A stretch of DNA of 64,000 nt from Pirellulales bacterium. GTDB taxonomy: Bacteria > Planctomycetota > Planctomycetia > Pirellulales > JAICIG01. Of the stretch, positions 25,434 to 34,316 are shown piece by piece; position 1 is the first letter of the stretch, and the number at the start of each line of letters is the position of its first letter. Where the stretch lies: assembly GCA_035533075.1 (NCBI GenBank), contig DATLUO010000029.1:1-64000 (forward strand). The letters run 5' to 3'. The notes under the pieces were generated by a model that did not search any database, was not told where the DNA came from, and saw only the letters and a list, made by a program, of their open reading frames with translations. The position numbers were made by a program, and so were the translations under genes.

Positions 25434-27794
25434 ATGCCAAAAAGCCATGATCAGGTCACGCCAAAGACCTACTTCCTCAATGAGCAGCATGAGCTTCCTC
25501 ACGATGAGAAGAGAGGCGGCGGACAACTACCCAAGTTCGCCAACATCGACTGGGCCGCTAAGGGCGAGACTCTCAACCAAACGCTCAACGCCGCTGTCCA
25601 GAGACTCGATGGATCTAAAGACCCGTTGCGTAGAGAGCGGTATTTTCTTTTGGCGGCACCAGCACCGGTGGAAAAGACGTCAACCGATAAGAAGAAAGCG
25701 CCGGATGGAACATTCGTCGAACCAACCGATTTTTCCAGGACACAATCACGGGTCTTCGGAAGGCTTGGGTTAGACCTCATTGAGGTGACCGACGACGGTC
25801 GAGCGGTGGTTCATGCGAAGGCCGAACGCTTGGAACAGTTGAAGCTCTGGTCGGGCTCTTTGGATCAACTTGGCGCCAGGGAACAAGCGCGCTGGGCGAC
25901 GCTCGATTCATTTGACACGATTCCGCCCGACTTGCGGATCGACTCGCAATGGTGGCAGTCGCTGAAGAAAAAGTTGCCCGTCGACGCGCTCGTTGAACTT
26001 CAACCTCTGTTGACCCGGTCCGAGGTTGAACGCGTCATGCGCTCGATCGCTGATCTATTGCTCGATAAGCAGCAGGAGAAACTTACTGCAACGGGTAGCG
26101 ATTTATCGGGGCGGTTTTGGTTGCGAGGTTCAATCAGTCCGGAATCCCTACGCGAAATTGCAAACGAATTCTTCTCAGTTCAATCGCTCCATCCGCCCCT
26201 CTATTCGATGGCTGCCGCGATAAGCCGCTCGCGATCGGCGGCCAGCGCCGCGCTGGCGCCGCCGACGGCGATCGATGTGTCGACGCTTCCATCCATTGGC
26301 GTGCTCGATTCAGGCGTCCCAGATGGCCATGTGCTGCTCGCGCCGTATCGCCGCGGAACCGTTGTTGGGCCAACGTCAATTGGGCGAGCGGTTGGCGACC
26401 ACGGTTCGAAAGTTGCATCGCGTATCGTCTTCGGCGAGCAGGATTTTTCAGGCGGCGTAAACGCGGTGGCCGGAAGTTGCAGATTTCTTGACGTCCAGGT
26501 TTCAATGGGACATGGGCAATATGATGACAAGGGGATACTCGATGCGCTCGTGACGGCGATTCGCGCCCATCCCGATGTTCGCGTCTTCAATTTGAGCCTG
26601 GCGGACCAGCAACCTGTCGACAGCTATACCCCAGTCGAAAGACGCGAGCGCTTGCGCTCGCTGCAAGACCTTGACTGCCTGGTTTTTGAAACCGATGTGG
26701 TGGTCGTGGTCGCTGCGGGAAACACGCTGGCCGGCGTGGTGCCGACTCCCGCCTACCCGGACCATGTTGAGGTCCAGGACTGGCGCCTTGGCGTGTGGGC
26801 ATCTGGCTTTAATACTCTTGTTTGTGGTTCATATGTCGGTCGCCTTGGCATCGGCGGTCTGGCACAACTCGGTTGGCCGAGCCCGTTCACCCGCATAGGT
26901 CCAGGGATCGCTGGCGCGCCAGTTCCGGGATATTCGGCTGCTGGCGGCAATTCCAACGCAGCCCATCGGTTTGTGCCAGGGCTCGGTGAATGGGTATGCA
27001 CCGACGTTGGGCGTTGGGAAGACCACTCGGGTACTTCCTTCGCCGCCCCCTTGCTGGCGCGTGAGGCTGCGTTCGGCTTCGACCTGCTACAGCATTACTG
27101 CCAGCAAGGAGCGAGACCGTTCGGTGTTACGCTCAAGGCTTTTCTCGCTCTTGCGGCAATAAGCCCGCAGGTACCGGCGCATGTTCAGCCGCTCACCCAA
27201 CGCACGCTTGGGCGAGGAGCGACGAGCGCCGCACGATTGCGAACACCAGATCCCAATCGTGCGGTAATGCTTTGGCAAGGCACCATCGATGGTCCAAGCG
27301 ATGAGGTAAGCGTTCAGTTGCCGATTCCGAGCGACTGGTTGAACGACGCGCAAAAGCCTGTGCTGCGGCTCATTGCCTGTTGGGACCCGCCCGTCAATGA
27401 AGCCGCACGCGGAATTTGGGCGTCTCGGCGGGTTTCAACAAAATTGCGACGAGGGCCGGACGAGAAAGCTGAGCGCGGCGGCAGAGGTAATCATGTGAGC
27501 TATCCCCTGCTTGAACGCAGTTATGACCTACAGAAAGCTGTCGGCCTGACCTCCATCGATGGCGACATTTGGCTTGTGGAACTGGCATACGATGAGATTG
27601 CCGATTACCGCGCCGGAACAGATTTCACGCCCCAACAGCGCGTGGCATTCGCGGCTGAATTGTGTGACCTGGGGGAGAATCCAACCAGTCCGCAGGCAGC
27701 CATGCAAGCGCTGCCAATAGCTGCAACAATGCAACGACTCAGCGTGCCACCGGCGGCGGTTCGCGCTCCGATAGTCCTTAAATCGCGCTTTTAG
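25434..27794 (+). CDS. ietS: IetS-like subtilisin (S8) protease
   Basis: 786 aa. The N-terminal 280 residues are charged and have no signal peptide, so the enzyme is intracellular. The S8 domain has a full triad: D292 in IGVLDSG, H323 in GDHGSKVA, S535 in GTSFAAP. A C-terminal region (about 590-786) with beta-rich stretches follows. In IetAS the protease is the effector or toxin, held in check by the ATPase. Codon and base composition resemble ietA and differ from the flanking methyltransferase gene. Overall length is within that of known IetS proteins. Confidence 0.82.
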   Translation: MPKSHDQVTPKTYFLNEQHELPHDEKRGGGQLPKFANIDWAAKGETLNQTLNAAVQRLDGSKDPLRRERYFLLAAPAPVEKTSTDKKKAPDGTFVEPTDFSRTQSRVFGRLGLDLIEVTDDGRAVVHAKAERLEQLKLWSGSLDQLGAREQARWATLDSFDTIPPDLRIDSQWWQSLKKKLPVDALVELQPLLTRSEVERVMRSIADLLLDKQQEKLTATGSDLSGRFWLRGSISPESLREIANEFFSVQSLHPPLYSMAAAISRSRSAASAALAPPTAIDVSTLPSIGVLDSGVPDGHVLLAPYRRGTVVGPTSIGRAVGDHGSKVASRIVFGEQDFSGGVNAVAGSCRFLDVQVSMGHGQYDDKGILDALVTAIRAHPDVRVFNLSLADQQPVDSYTPVERRERLRSLQDLDCLVFETDVVVVVAAGNTLAGVVPTPAYPDHVEVQDWRLGVWASGFNTLVCGSYVGRLGIGGLAQLGWPSPFTRIGPGIAGAPVPGYSAAGGNSNAAHRFVPGLGEWVCTDVGRWEDHSGTSFAAPLLAREAAFGFDLLQHYCQQGARPFGVTLKAFLALAAISPQVPAHVQPLTQRTLGRGATSAARLRTPDPNRAVMLWQGTIDGPSDEVSVQLPIPSDWLNDAQKPVLRLIACWDPPVNEAARGIWASRRVSTKLRRGPDEKAERGGRGNHVSYPLLERSYDLQKAVGLTSIDGDIWLVELAYDEIADYRAGTDFTPQQRVAFAAELCDLGENPTSPQAAMQALPIAATMQRLSVPPAAVRAPIVLKSRF

Positions 27795-27814
27795 CAGATT
27801 AGTATACGGCACAG

Positions 27815-30800
27815 ATGGCCAAACCCAAAGCCGCTCCTGACCAGCTCACCTTTCCGGGCGTCGAACTCGACTCGCAAGACAAGTTCGATTTCGCACTGCC
27901 CGGCGGACGGCGCGCTGCGCGGCGAGCTGACGAAGACGACGAAAGCCATCTGCCGCCGAATCTGGGGCAGCCGGTCAAGCTGCTGGTGCCGGACTTCTCG
28001 GATCCGAATCGGCCGAAGACGTGCTTGGAGGTCGATTTCCCGATCGTGCCGATCAACGCGCTGTCGATCCTGGAAGGGAACGCGGGCAAGCCGATCTACC
28101 AGATGAGCAAGTGGTGGGCGCGCAGGCGGAGCTGTGTCTTCAGGGCAATGCTCATCGCCGCGGCTACGCAAGCGCCGTTTCGCAAACATCCCGATGGTTC
28201 GCCGGTGCTCGACGAAAATGGCCGGCCGCTGCCCGACGATACCGAGGCGGCCAAGGCCGTCTGGGACGTTTATTATGCCAACCATCAGGCCGGCGGCAAC
28301 TTCAAGCACCTCAAAGTGCTCGACTGCTTCATGGGTGGTGGCACCACGCTCGTCGAAGGCTCGCGGCTGGGCTTCCAGGTGACCGGCGTCGATCTCAATC
28401 CGGTCGCCTGGTTTGTCGTCAAGAACGAGCTGGCCTGCACCGATCCGGCCGAAGTCAAAGCCTTTTTCGCTTCGATCGAGGCCGAAGTCAAGCCGCTCAT
28501 TCAGCCGTTTTATGTGACCGATTGCCCGCGGGGACATAAGGGGACGTGGTTCGACGTGGCGACCGGCAAGCCGGTCGAGGAGGATGGACTCGGCGAATCT
28601 CTGCTCTGTAGGGAACGCCCTCCGTGGCGTTCCGCGAGCCCCGCGGCGGCGTCGAGCCCCACGCCGCGAAACGCCACGCCGCGGAACGCCACGGAGGGCG
28701 TTCCCTACAGAGAAACCGAAGAGGCACTGGGAAGGCCATCCTCCCAACGCTTCGATCCCGCCACGCTGCCGCCGGAAGAGCGCAAGCGATACCGCTACGA
28801 AGGCCCCGAAATCATCTATACCTTCTGGGCCAAGCACGGGCCTTGCACCAAGCCGGGCTGCGGCCACCGCACGCCCGTATTTCGCTCGCCGGTGATCGCC
28901 GAGAAAAAGCTGGGCGTGAAATACATTCCGCTCACGTGCAAGTCGTGCAAGACGCGGTTCCACGCCGAACTGGGAAGTGCCCGCATGGCGCCGGCGGCCG
29001 AGCGCGTGGTGCTCGACAGCGAAGAGCCGTTCACGGAGCTTTCGCAGCCCTTTGCCCGGTTGCTGGCGGAATACGGACAGGGGAACAAAGACGACAAGCG
29101 GGCCCGCGCGGCGGAACTGTTCGGCATGGTCGAAAGCGAGCCGGGGCTGCGCTGCCCCAAGTGCGGCGCGTTTGCCGGGCAATATCTGCGCGACGTGTTG
29201 AACAACCATCGCCAGGCCCAGACTGCCAAGGCGATCGACAAAAAGGATCTCAAGATCGAGCCTGCCCGCAACAGCACGAAGCCGGTTTATTGCTACCTGC
29301 TGATTCACCCCGACTGGCTGCAAGGCTCGCCCGGCACGCTCGACGGCGAAGAGGTGGGCGGCTACGCCGACGCGCCGGTCGAGGCCACGGCCCGCTGGTA
29401 TCGTGAGCGCTTGAAGAATCTCTCGCTGATCGAGGTCCGCGGCCGCATTCGGCTGGCCGACGACAGTTCTCTGCGCGACGCGACCGACGCTGTGGAGGCG
29501 GCCGAAGCGGACGAAACAGCAGAGAGTGACGTGGAGCCCGAAGCCGAAGACCGCAAGACCTACGGCCTGCCGCGGTTTATCACGCTGGCCGACGGCCGGA
29601 AGATCGATACCCGCAAGACGACGTTCATCCGCAAGGCCACGATCGCCTGTCAGTCATGCGGGCAGCCCGACGGCATCATCGAGGCGCTGCGGCGCGCCAA
29701 GCACAGCGCGCCGCTGGCGCCCTACGCATTGCAGTGCTTTTGCCCGCAGTGCAAAGCCGAGGGGCACGTCTACGATGGGCGTTACTTCACTGCCCCGACG
29801 AAAGATGACACTCATCGGCTGACCGCCGCCATGAATGAATGGGACGGCGAGAAAAATGGCGTGCTCGCGCCGTATTGGCCGACGGATGAGATCCCGTATG
29901 GCTGGCAAACCCATTACTGGAGCATCGGGGATCACGGTTATACGCACTGGTATCGCTTTTTCAACCCGCGTCAGCTTCTAACCCACGCGAGCCTGTTGCG
30001 GTCGATCGCACGAAATCCAAATGCGCCAAGCGCGGTGCGCGACCAGGCTCTTGGAGCGCTGGAACAGTATCTGCGAAATCAGAACATGTACTGCATCTGG
30101 GACGTCTCTCGCGACTGCATGGCGCCGTTTTACTCCAACAATCACTTCGTGCCCAAGCATCTCGTTGTCGAGAATAGCGTCTTTCCAATGCTGGGACGCG
30201 GCAACTGGCAATCATGCACCGAAAAGGTCATCGAAGGTCTGGCGTGGGCCAACCAACCGTGGGAACCGTATCTCGCCACGAGCGACGGTTCTTCGGTGAG
30301 CGGCAAGGTCGAGCCGGGGGACGCCGTGCGGCCTGGCGGCGCCACCATCACCTGCGGATCGTCGAGCGACATGCCGGCGATCGCCGGTCGGTCCGTGGAC
30401 CTCGTGATCACCGACCCGCCGTTCGGCGACAACTTCATCTATTCGGAGATGGCCAACTTCTTCTATGCCTGGCTGCGGCTGGGCTTGAAGGAACGACGTC
30501 CGGACGTGTTTGCGCCGGCCGCTTCGCCGTTCGCCCAGGAAGCCGTGAAGAACGTGGCCCATCACCACGCCGACGCCGATCAGTTCTATAAGACGATGAT
30601 GACGGCGTGCTGGGCGGAGTGCGTGCGCGTGCTGAAAGACGCGGGCTTGCTCGCCTTCACGTTCCACCACAGCGAGGACAGCCAATGGGTGATCGTGTTG
30701 GAGAGCCTGTTCGACGCCGGGCTGATCCTGGAGGCCACCATTCCCATTGCCAGCGATGAATCGAAAGGTGAAGGCGCGGCCTTTGGATCGAAAAAGATCG

Positions 30801-31594
30801 AATACGACATCATCCACGTCTGCCGCAAGCGGCTGGCCGAACCGACGAAAGTGAGTTGGGCCAAGATGCGGCAATGGGTCAAAGCGGAACTGAAGCGTCT
30901 GCGCCGGCTGCTCGAAGCCTACAAAGCGAGCGAACTGTCGGAGGCCGACATCCGCGTCATTCTCCGCGGCAAGGCATTGGAGTTCTACAGCCGGCACTAC
31001 GGGCAGGTCTATACCGCCGAGGACGAGGCCATGTCGATCGAGCGCGCGCTGTTGGGCATCAATCAGTTGCTCGATGAAGACACGGGTGGGCCCGGCGAGC
31101 GGCCACCGAGCATCGTTAGCCCGCTCGCCTACCAGTTCTTGAGATTGTTCGGCAGCCGAGCGGCATTGCCGCGCGACGAGCTGGGCAAGAATTTGCGCGG
31201 CACCGGCATCGTGCAACGCGAGTTCGAGGACCTCGGCTGGATCCAAGAGGAGGCGAAAACGGTCTACCGCGTGCCGATCGCCGAACGGTTCGAAAAACTC
31301 CGGCAGCGGCCGCGGAAGGAGATGAAAACCGAAATCGACCAGGCGCACTTCTTGATCGGCGCGGCGCTGGCCGGCAGCGGCATGAACCTGGAAAACGAGT
31401 TTGCCAAAAACACCTGGATCGTTCGCCGCACGGTGGAAGCGGTGCTCGTCTGGTACAGCCAGACCGCCGTCGAGCCGGAAATTCGGGAGGCCGCCACGTT
31501 GGCCGCCACGCTGCTGCGCCGCAGCATCGAAGAGCGCCGCACGCAGCTTCGCGACGAGCAGGGCGTGCTATTCGACGAGGCCGACCTAGACTGA
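27815..31594 (+). CDS. DUF1156-type DNA methyltransferase with zinc ribbons
   Basis: 1259 aa. N-terminal DUF1156-like part (about 75-135, ALSILEGNAGKPIYQMSKWW). SAM motif I DCFMGGGTT at 170-178; catalytic motif IV DPPF at 867-870 (LVITDPPFGDNFIY), as in adenine-N6 or cytosine-N4 enzymes. Between the motifs are Cys-rich ribbons (CTKPGCGH from residue 344, CKSCK, CPKCG, CQSCG, CPQC). This COG1743-like architecture is the PglXI type of BREX type 3. Residues about 264-300 are encoded by an inserted palindrome (28604-28712) yet the frame stays open. Its role would be host DNA modification; the site is unknown. Confidence 0.85.
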   Translation: MAKPKAAPDQLTFPGVELDSQDKFDFALPGGRRAARRADEDDESHLPPNLGQPVKLLVPDFSDPNRPKTCLEVDFPIVPINALSILEGNAGKPIYQMSKWWARRRSCVFRAMLIAAATQAPFRKHPDGSPVLDENGRPLPDDTEAAKAVWDVYYANHQAGGNFKHLKVLDCFMGGGTTLVEGSRLGFQVTGVDLNPVAWFVVKNELACTDPAEVKAFFASIEAEVKPLIQPFYVTDCPRGHKGTWFDVATGKPVEEDGLGESLLCRERPPWRSASPAAASSPTPRNATPRNATEGVPYRETEEALGRPSSQRFDPATLPPEERKRYRYEGPEIIYTFWAKHGPCTKPGCGHRTPVFRSPVIAEKKLGVKYIPLTCKSCKTRFHAELGSARMAPAAERVVLDSEEPFTELSQPFARLLAEYGQGNKDDKRARAAELFGMVESEPGLRCPKCGAFAGQYLRDVLNNHRQAQTAKAIDKKDLKIEPARNSTKPVYCYLLIHPDWLQGSPGTLDGEEVGGYADAPVEATARWYRERLKNLSLIEVRGRIRLADDSSLRDATDAVEAAEADETAESDVEPEAEDRKTYGLPRFITLADGRKIDTRKTTFIRKATIACQSCGQPDGIIEALRRAKHSAPLAPYALQCFCPQCKAEGHVYDGRYFTAPTKDDTHRLTAAMNEWDGEKNGVLAPYWPTDEIPYGWQTHYWSIGDHGYTHWYRFFNPRQLLTHASLLRSIARNPNAPSAVRDQALGALEQYLRNQNMYCIWDVSRDCMAPFYSNNHFVPKHLVVENSVFPMLGRGNWQSCTEKVIEGLAWANQPWEPYLATSDGSSVSGKVEPGDAVRPGGATITCGSSSDMPAIAGRSVDLVITDPPFGDNFIYSEMANFFYAWLRLGLKERRPDVFAPAASPFAQEAVKNVAHHHADADQFYKTMMTACWAECVRVLKDAGLLAFTFHHSEDSQWVIVLESLFDAGLILEATIPIASDESKGEGAAFGSKKIEYDIIHVCRKRLAEPTKVSWAKMRQWVKAELKRLRRLLEAYKASELSEADIRVILRGKALEFYSRHYGQVYTAEDEAMSIERALLGINQLLDEDTGGPGERPPSIVSPLAYQFLRLFGSRAALPRDELGKNLRGTGIVQREFEDLGWIQEEAKTVYRVPIAERFEKLRQRPRKEMKTEIDQAHFLIGAALAGSGMNLENEFAKNTWIVRRTVEAVLVWYSQTAVEPEIREAATLAATLLRRSIEERRTQLRDEQGVLFDEADLD
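28604..28712. repeat. Palindromic element (perfect 33-bp arms) inside the methyltransferase gene
   Basis: 28604-28636 and 28680-28712 are exact reverse complements over 33 bp (core GGAACGCCCTCCGTGGCG), separated by 43 nt that are themselves partly palindromic. In another plus-strand frame it encodes the peptide GNALRGVPR that recurs in planctomycete sequences. It interrupts the region between the N-terminal domain and the first zinc ribbon without breaking the frame. Confidence 0.92.
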
Positions 31595-31608
31595 AGATAG
31601 GGCGAACT

Positions 31609-31971
31609 ATGACGGCGAAAGCGGACGATGAGAGCCGGGAACCGGCTGAAGAATCTGGCCGAGAGATTGCATTGGTGTACGAACCGAATCCCAAGCACAA
31701 AGATCCGTGGCAACCGGGCCGTAGGGGATCGCTTTGCGAAGCGGAGGTGCGTCCGCAGGCGCAAGACCTGCTGGAAACAAGTATCCTATGGGAGGACGGT
31801 CGACGGTACGCCGTCTATGAGGGAATGGCGTATTGTGCGCAAGAGAGCGGCGGCAAATGGCATGGTTATCCCGTCGGCTGGAGAGAAGTTCCGCAAAAAC
31901 TAGCACTACGGTTGAGGCGCGAAGGCCTCGTTAGCAAGCGACAATTGGACCGTTTTTGGAGATCGCATTGA
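31609..31971 (+). CDS. Small hypothetical protein coupled to the ImmA-like protease
   Basis: 120 aa, mixed charge, no signal or membrane segment. The middle contains DGRRYAVYEGMAYCAQESGG and the end GWREVPQKLALRLRREGLVS, a basic amphipathic helix. It starts 14 nt after the methyltransferase stop, and its TGA overlaps the TTG start of the next gene (TTGA at 31968-31971), so it is probably made with that protease. It resembles no family known to me. It could be an adaptor or inhibitor for the protease; that is speculation from position. Confidence 0.55.
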   Translation: MTAKADDESREPAEESGREIALVYEPNPKHKDPWQPGRRGSLCEAEVRPQAQDLLETSILWEDGRRYAVYEGMAYCAQESGGKWHGYPVGWREVPQKLALRLRREGLVSKRQLDRFWRSH

Positions 31972-33533
31972 AGCCACCCCGCCGCGAAATCGCGACCGGA
32001 GATCGAACGCGATTTGCCGTCAAGATCGCATTCTTGCCCGACCCAGATGCCGGGGCCGCCGCCACGCGCGAAGAAAGTCTGTCGTGGGCTGCATTTCAAT
32101 TGTGGGCCGGTGGCCATAATCTCTGTAGCCACATCGAGCTCAATGAGCCCCTCGACTCGGTGCATTGGTACATGGTCTCCGTGCTCGAATGGTTTACATC
32201 CAATTGGGATTTTCTGTTCCATGAGGAGAAAATGCCGGGCGGCACCACTACGCGCGACGCCTGGTTGGGGTTCGCCAATCGCGAATTGCCACCCGCAAAC
32301 GTCGACGAGGAAGAGTGGGAGATCAAACGCTATAACTGGTGGTCGCGTCATTGCCTGCTGAGCGCGCGGGACGGGGGCATTCTGCCGGAGATATTTTTCC
32401 GGCGTTGGCAAGATCTGATCGAGATTTCGTGGGGCGACGCAGCGCTCGCCGGGCGCCCTGAGCATTTTTCGTTCGAAGCAACCCCCGGATACGTGCGACT
32501 CGACCCATCGGATGTTGCTTCGACGCTTTACGACGTCCTTGAGCGATCTGCGCAGCACCTCGCGGAATGCGCGCCGGAGTCGGAACGTTTTTCACAGCTC
32601 GTTAAGGATGTGCAGCGACTGCGAACTTCGGATCATCGTAGAAGGCTGGGTCTCTTGGCTGGAATTGACCCCGGTTCGGAGGACGATGCCGCTTTGCGCT
32701 GGCAAGATGTCGAGGGATACTTTCCGGCCGAATTGCCTGGTGAGATACGCAGCGCGGTGTTTGGCACCGAGGACGAAAAGCTTGTCGTCCGCGGCTCGTG
32801 CCATGCAGCATTGATGTTCGGCAGCGCGGCGCCAACAATCACCAAGGATGATGCGACGCTACTCGCAGGTAAGCTGGTCGCCTTCTACTCACCGGACGGC
32901 GAATCGCCGCGATTGCGTCAATTTCATCGCAACGAGCCTATCGAACGCAGTGACCAGTTGGCTTGGAGGCAAGGATATTCCCTCGCGGAGGAACTTCTCG
33001 ATGAATTGGGATGGCCGTTGGAAGGCAACGCGGTTGATGTCGAAAAGATCTACGACGAGTTCGGCATTGGCATTGAGGAGATCGGCCTCCAGGATCGCGC
33101 GGTCCGAGCGGTTGCAATCGCGGGTCCGAAGCATAAGCCCGCCGTCCTCATCAACGAAAACTACGAAGCGACGGCGGTCGAACCCCGTCGGTTTACGCTC
33201 GCGCATGAGCTTTGCCATATTCTCCATGATCGAAGTTATGGTGATCGCTTGGCGATTATGAGCGGTCCCTGGGCGCCGTCGGACGTCGAACCCCGAGCAA
33301 ATGCCTTTGCCGCCATGCTCTTAATGCCGAAGCCGCTGCTTGACAAGGCCCTTAGAGCTCTGACCGTTCCCATATCCACGTCAGATGGTGTCTGGGAGGT
33401 GGCGAACCGGTTGGCAACGAGTTTCAGCGCAACTCTTGAACACTTGACGAATCTCAGGTTCATCAGCGAAGTGACACGCGACGCCATTCGCGGTGAAGTG
33501 GTGTCACGAGCATGGCCTAACGCACCACAATGA
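31968..33533 (+). CDS. ImmA/IrrE-family metallo-endopeptidase with long N-terminal region
   Basis: 521 aa from the TTG at 31968: GGAG is 6 nt upstream and the start overlaps the previous stop; an earlier TTG at 31956 lacks this. The C-terminal third is ImmA-like: zinc motif HELCH at 413-417 (FTLAHELCHILHD) and the usual EPRANAFAAMLLMP. The first 300 residues are not recognised and may sense a signal or bind a target. Family members cleave repressors (ImmA, IrrE/DdrO). In a defence island it could release a regulator of the cluster. It is more AT-rich than the methyltransferase gene. Confidence 0.8.
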   Translation: MKPPRREIATGDRTRFAVKIAFLPDPDAGAAATREESLSWAAFQLWAGGHNLCSHIELNEPLDSVHWYMVSVLEWFTSNWDFLFHEEKMPGGTTTRDAWLGFANRELPPANVDEEEWEIKRYNWWSRHCLLSARDGGILPEIFFRRWQDLIEISWGDAALAGRPEHFSFEATPGYVRLDPSDVASTLYDVLERSAQHLAECAPESERFSQLVKDVQRLRTSDHRRRLGLLAGIDPGSEDDAALRWQDVEGYFPAELPGEIRSAVFGTEDEKLVVRGSCHAALMFGSAAPTITKDDATLLAGKLVAFYSPDGESPRLRQFHRNEPIERSDQLAWRQGYSLAEELLDELGWPLEGNAVDVEKIYDEFGIGIEEIGLQDRAVRAVAIAGPKHKPAVLINENYEATAVEPRRFTLAHELCHILHDRSYGDRLAIMSGPWAPSDVEPRANAFAAMLLMPKPLLDKALRALTVPISTSDGVWEVANRLATSFSATLEHLTNLRFISEVTRDAIRGEVVSRAWPNAPQ

Positions 33534-33537
33534 AAAG

Positions 33538-33559
33538 GGGTCCGGCCGGTGCCGGACCC
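33538..33559. repeat. GC-rich hairpin after the ImmA-like gene
   Basis: GGGTCCGGC and GCCGGACCC form a 9-bp perfect stem with a 4-nt loop, 4 nt after the stop codon. On the plus strand no T-run follows; on the minus strand it ends in CCTTTT. It may attenuate or stabilise the transcript. The remaining 150 nt to the next gene show nothing else. Confidence 0.5.
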
Positions 33560-33713
33560 GTTGGGCGTAAAAGAGGGAGGAGTGCGGGCCGCCCGGATCG
33601 AAACCCTTAAAGGAGACCGTTCTCCTCCCCGATGTTCCTTGGCGCACCTATGCGCTGTAATGTAATGGAGTTGATTCCAAGACGAAGGTTCGCGCCATAA
33701 CCAGATTAATGCC

Positions 33714-34226
33714 ATGCAAGAACTGACCTCCAGCAGTTGGCGTCGCAGAGGCTGCAGCATCGTCTGGTCGCCGGAGCTGCTGAGCGATCTTATTGTCGAG
33801 CAAGACGCCGTGCCGTTGCGTACGGTGCTCACCTGGATGGCCAGTGGCTTTCCCGATTCACCGCCTGGCGACCGGCCGACCGTGCTGGTGGGCGGACTGC
33901 AAACGGTTCTGTCGACCGCGAGCTCCTCGTCAGCCGATGCCGTTTACGACTGGCTGCGGCAAAATATGCTGCCGCTGGTGCGGGCGTTTCAGAGCCGCTG
34001 GGACCGCGTCGGCTTGGTGTTCGTCATGGACGGCCCGCGGCAACTGTTCGATTACAACATGGCCGACGACGTGATCTATTTCGGCAGTGCCGGGCAAGAC
34101 CGCGCAAAAAAGATTAAACTGTCGCTGGGAATCTGGAACGGCGCTCTGACGGGCGACGGTGCCTATGAGTTGATTGTGCCCGACAAAAAGGAGACGGGCG
34201 GTTATCATGTCCAGCGAGTTAGTTGA
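33714..34226 (+). CDS. Uncharacterised 170-aa protein of the defence cluster
   Basis: 170 aa, cytoplasmic. It alternates predicted strands and helices: RPTVLVGGLQTVL, DAVYDWLRQNMLPLVRAFQ, RVGLVFVMDGP, DDVIYFG, then a C-terminal GAYELIVPDKKETGGYHVQR. There is no P-loop, so it is not an obvious BrxF, although size and location (beside the helicase and methyltransferase) match that small accessory gene of BREX type 3. I do not recognise a family. It lies 90 nt before the helicase in the same orientation. Confidence 0.6.
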   Translation: MQELTSSSWRRRGCSIVWSPELLSDLIVEQDAVPLRTVLTWMASGFPDSPPGDRPTVLVGGLQTVLSTASSSSADAVYDWLRQNMLPLVRAFQSRWDRVGLVFVMDGPRQLFDYNMADDVIYFGSAGQDRAKKIKLSLGIWNGALTGDGAYELIVPDKKETGGYHVQRVS

Positions 34227-34247
34227 CTTCAGCCGGCCTCACCCCAG

Positions 34248-34307
34248 CCCTCTCCCGGAGGGAGAGGGAGACAGATACCACCCCGGCCTTCTCCTGGAGG
34301 GAGAGGG
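34248..34307. repeat. Two REP-like hairpins before the helicase gene
   Basis: 34248-34268 (CCCTCTCCCGGAGGGAGAGGG) is a near-perfect hairpin, and 34287-34307 is a variant copy (CCTTCTCCTGGAGGGAGAGGG). The second 3' arm ends 9 nt before the helicase ATG and contains the only Shine-Dalgarno-like sequence there, so folding of the element would mask it. Confidence 0.7.
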
Positions 34308-34316
34308 AACAAGACC

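Noticed and set aside
28604-28712. A separate small gene encoded by the palindrome (GNALRGVPR peptide)
   Set aside because: The peptide comes from an inverted-repeat element and recurs as junk ORFs; no start or ribosome-binding site.
30212-31348. 378-aa open frame on the minus strand
   Set aside because: Antisense shadow of the C-terminal part of the methyltransferase gene; no recognisable motif.
33538-33559. Intrinsic terminator of the ImmA-like gene
   Set aside because: The stem is good but no T-run follows on the plus strand, so it is listed only as a hairpin.
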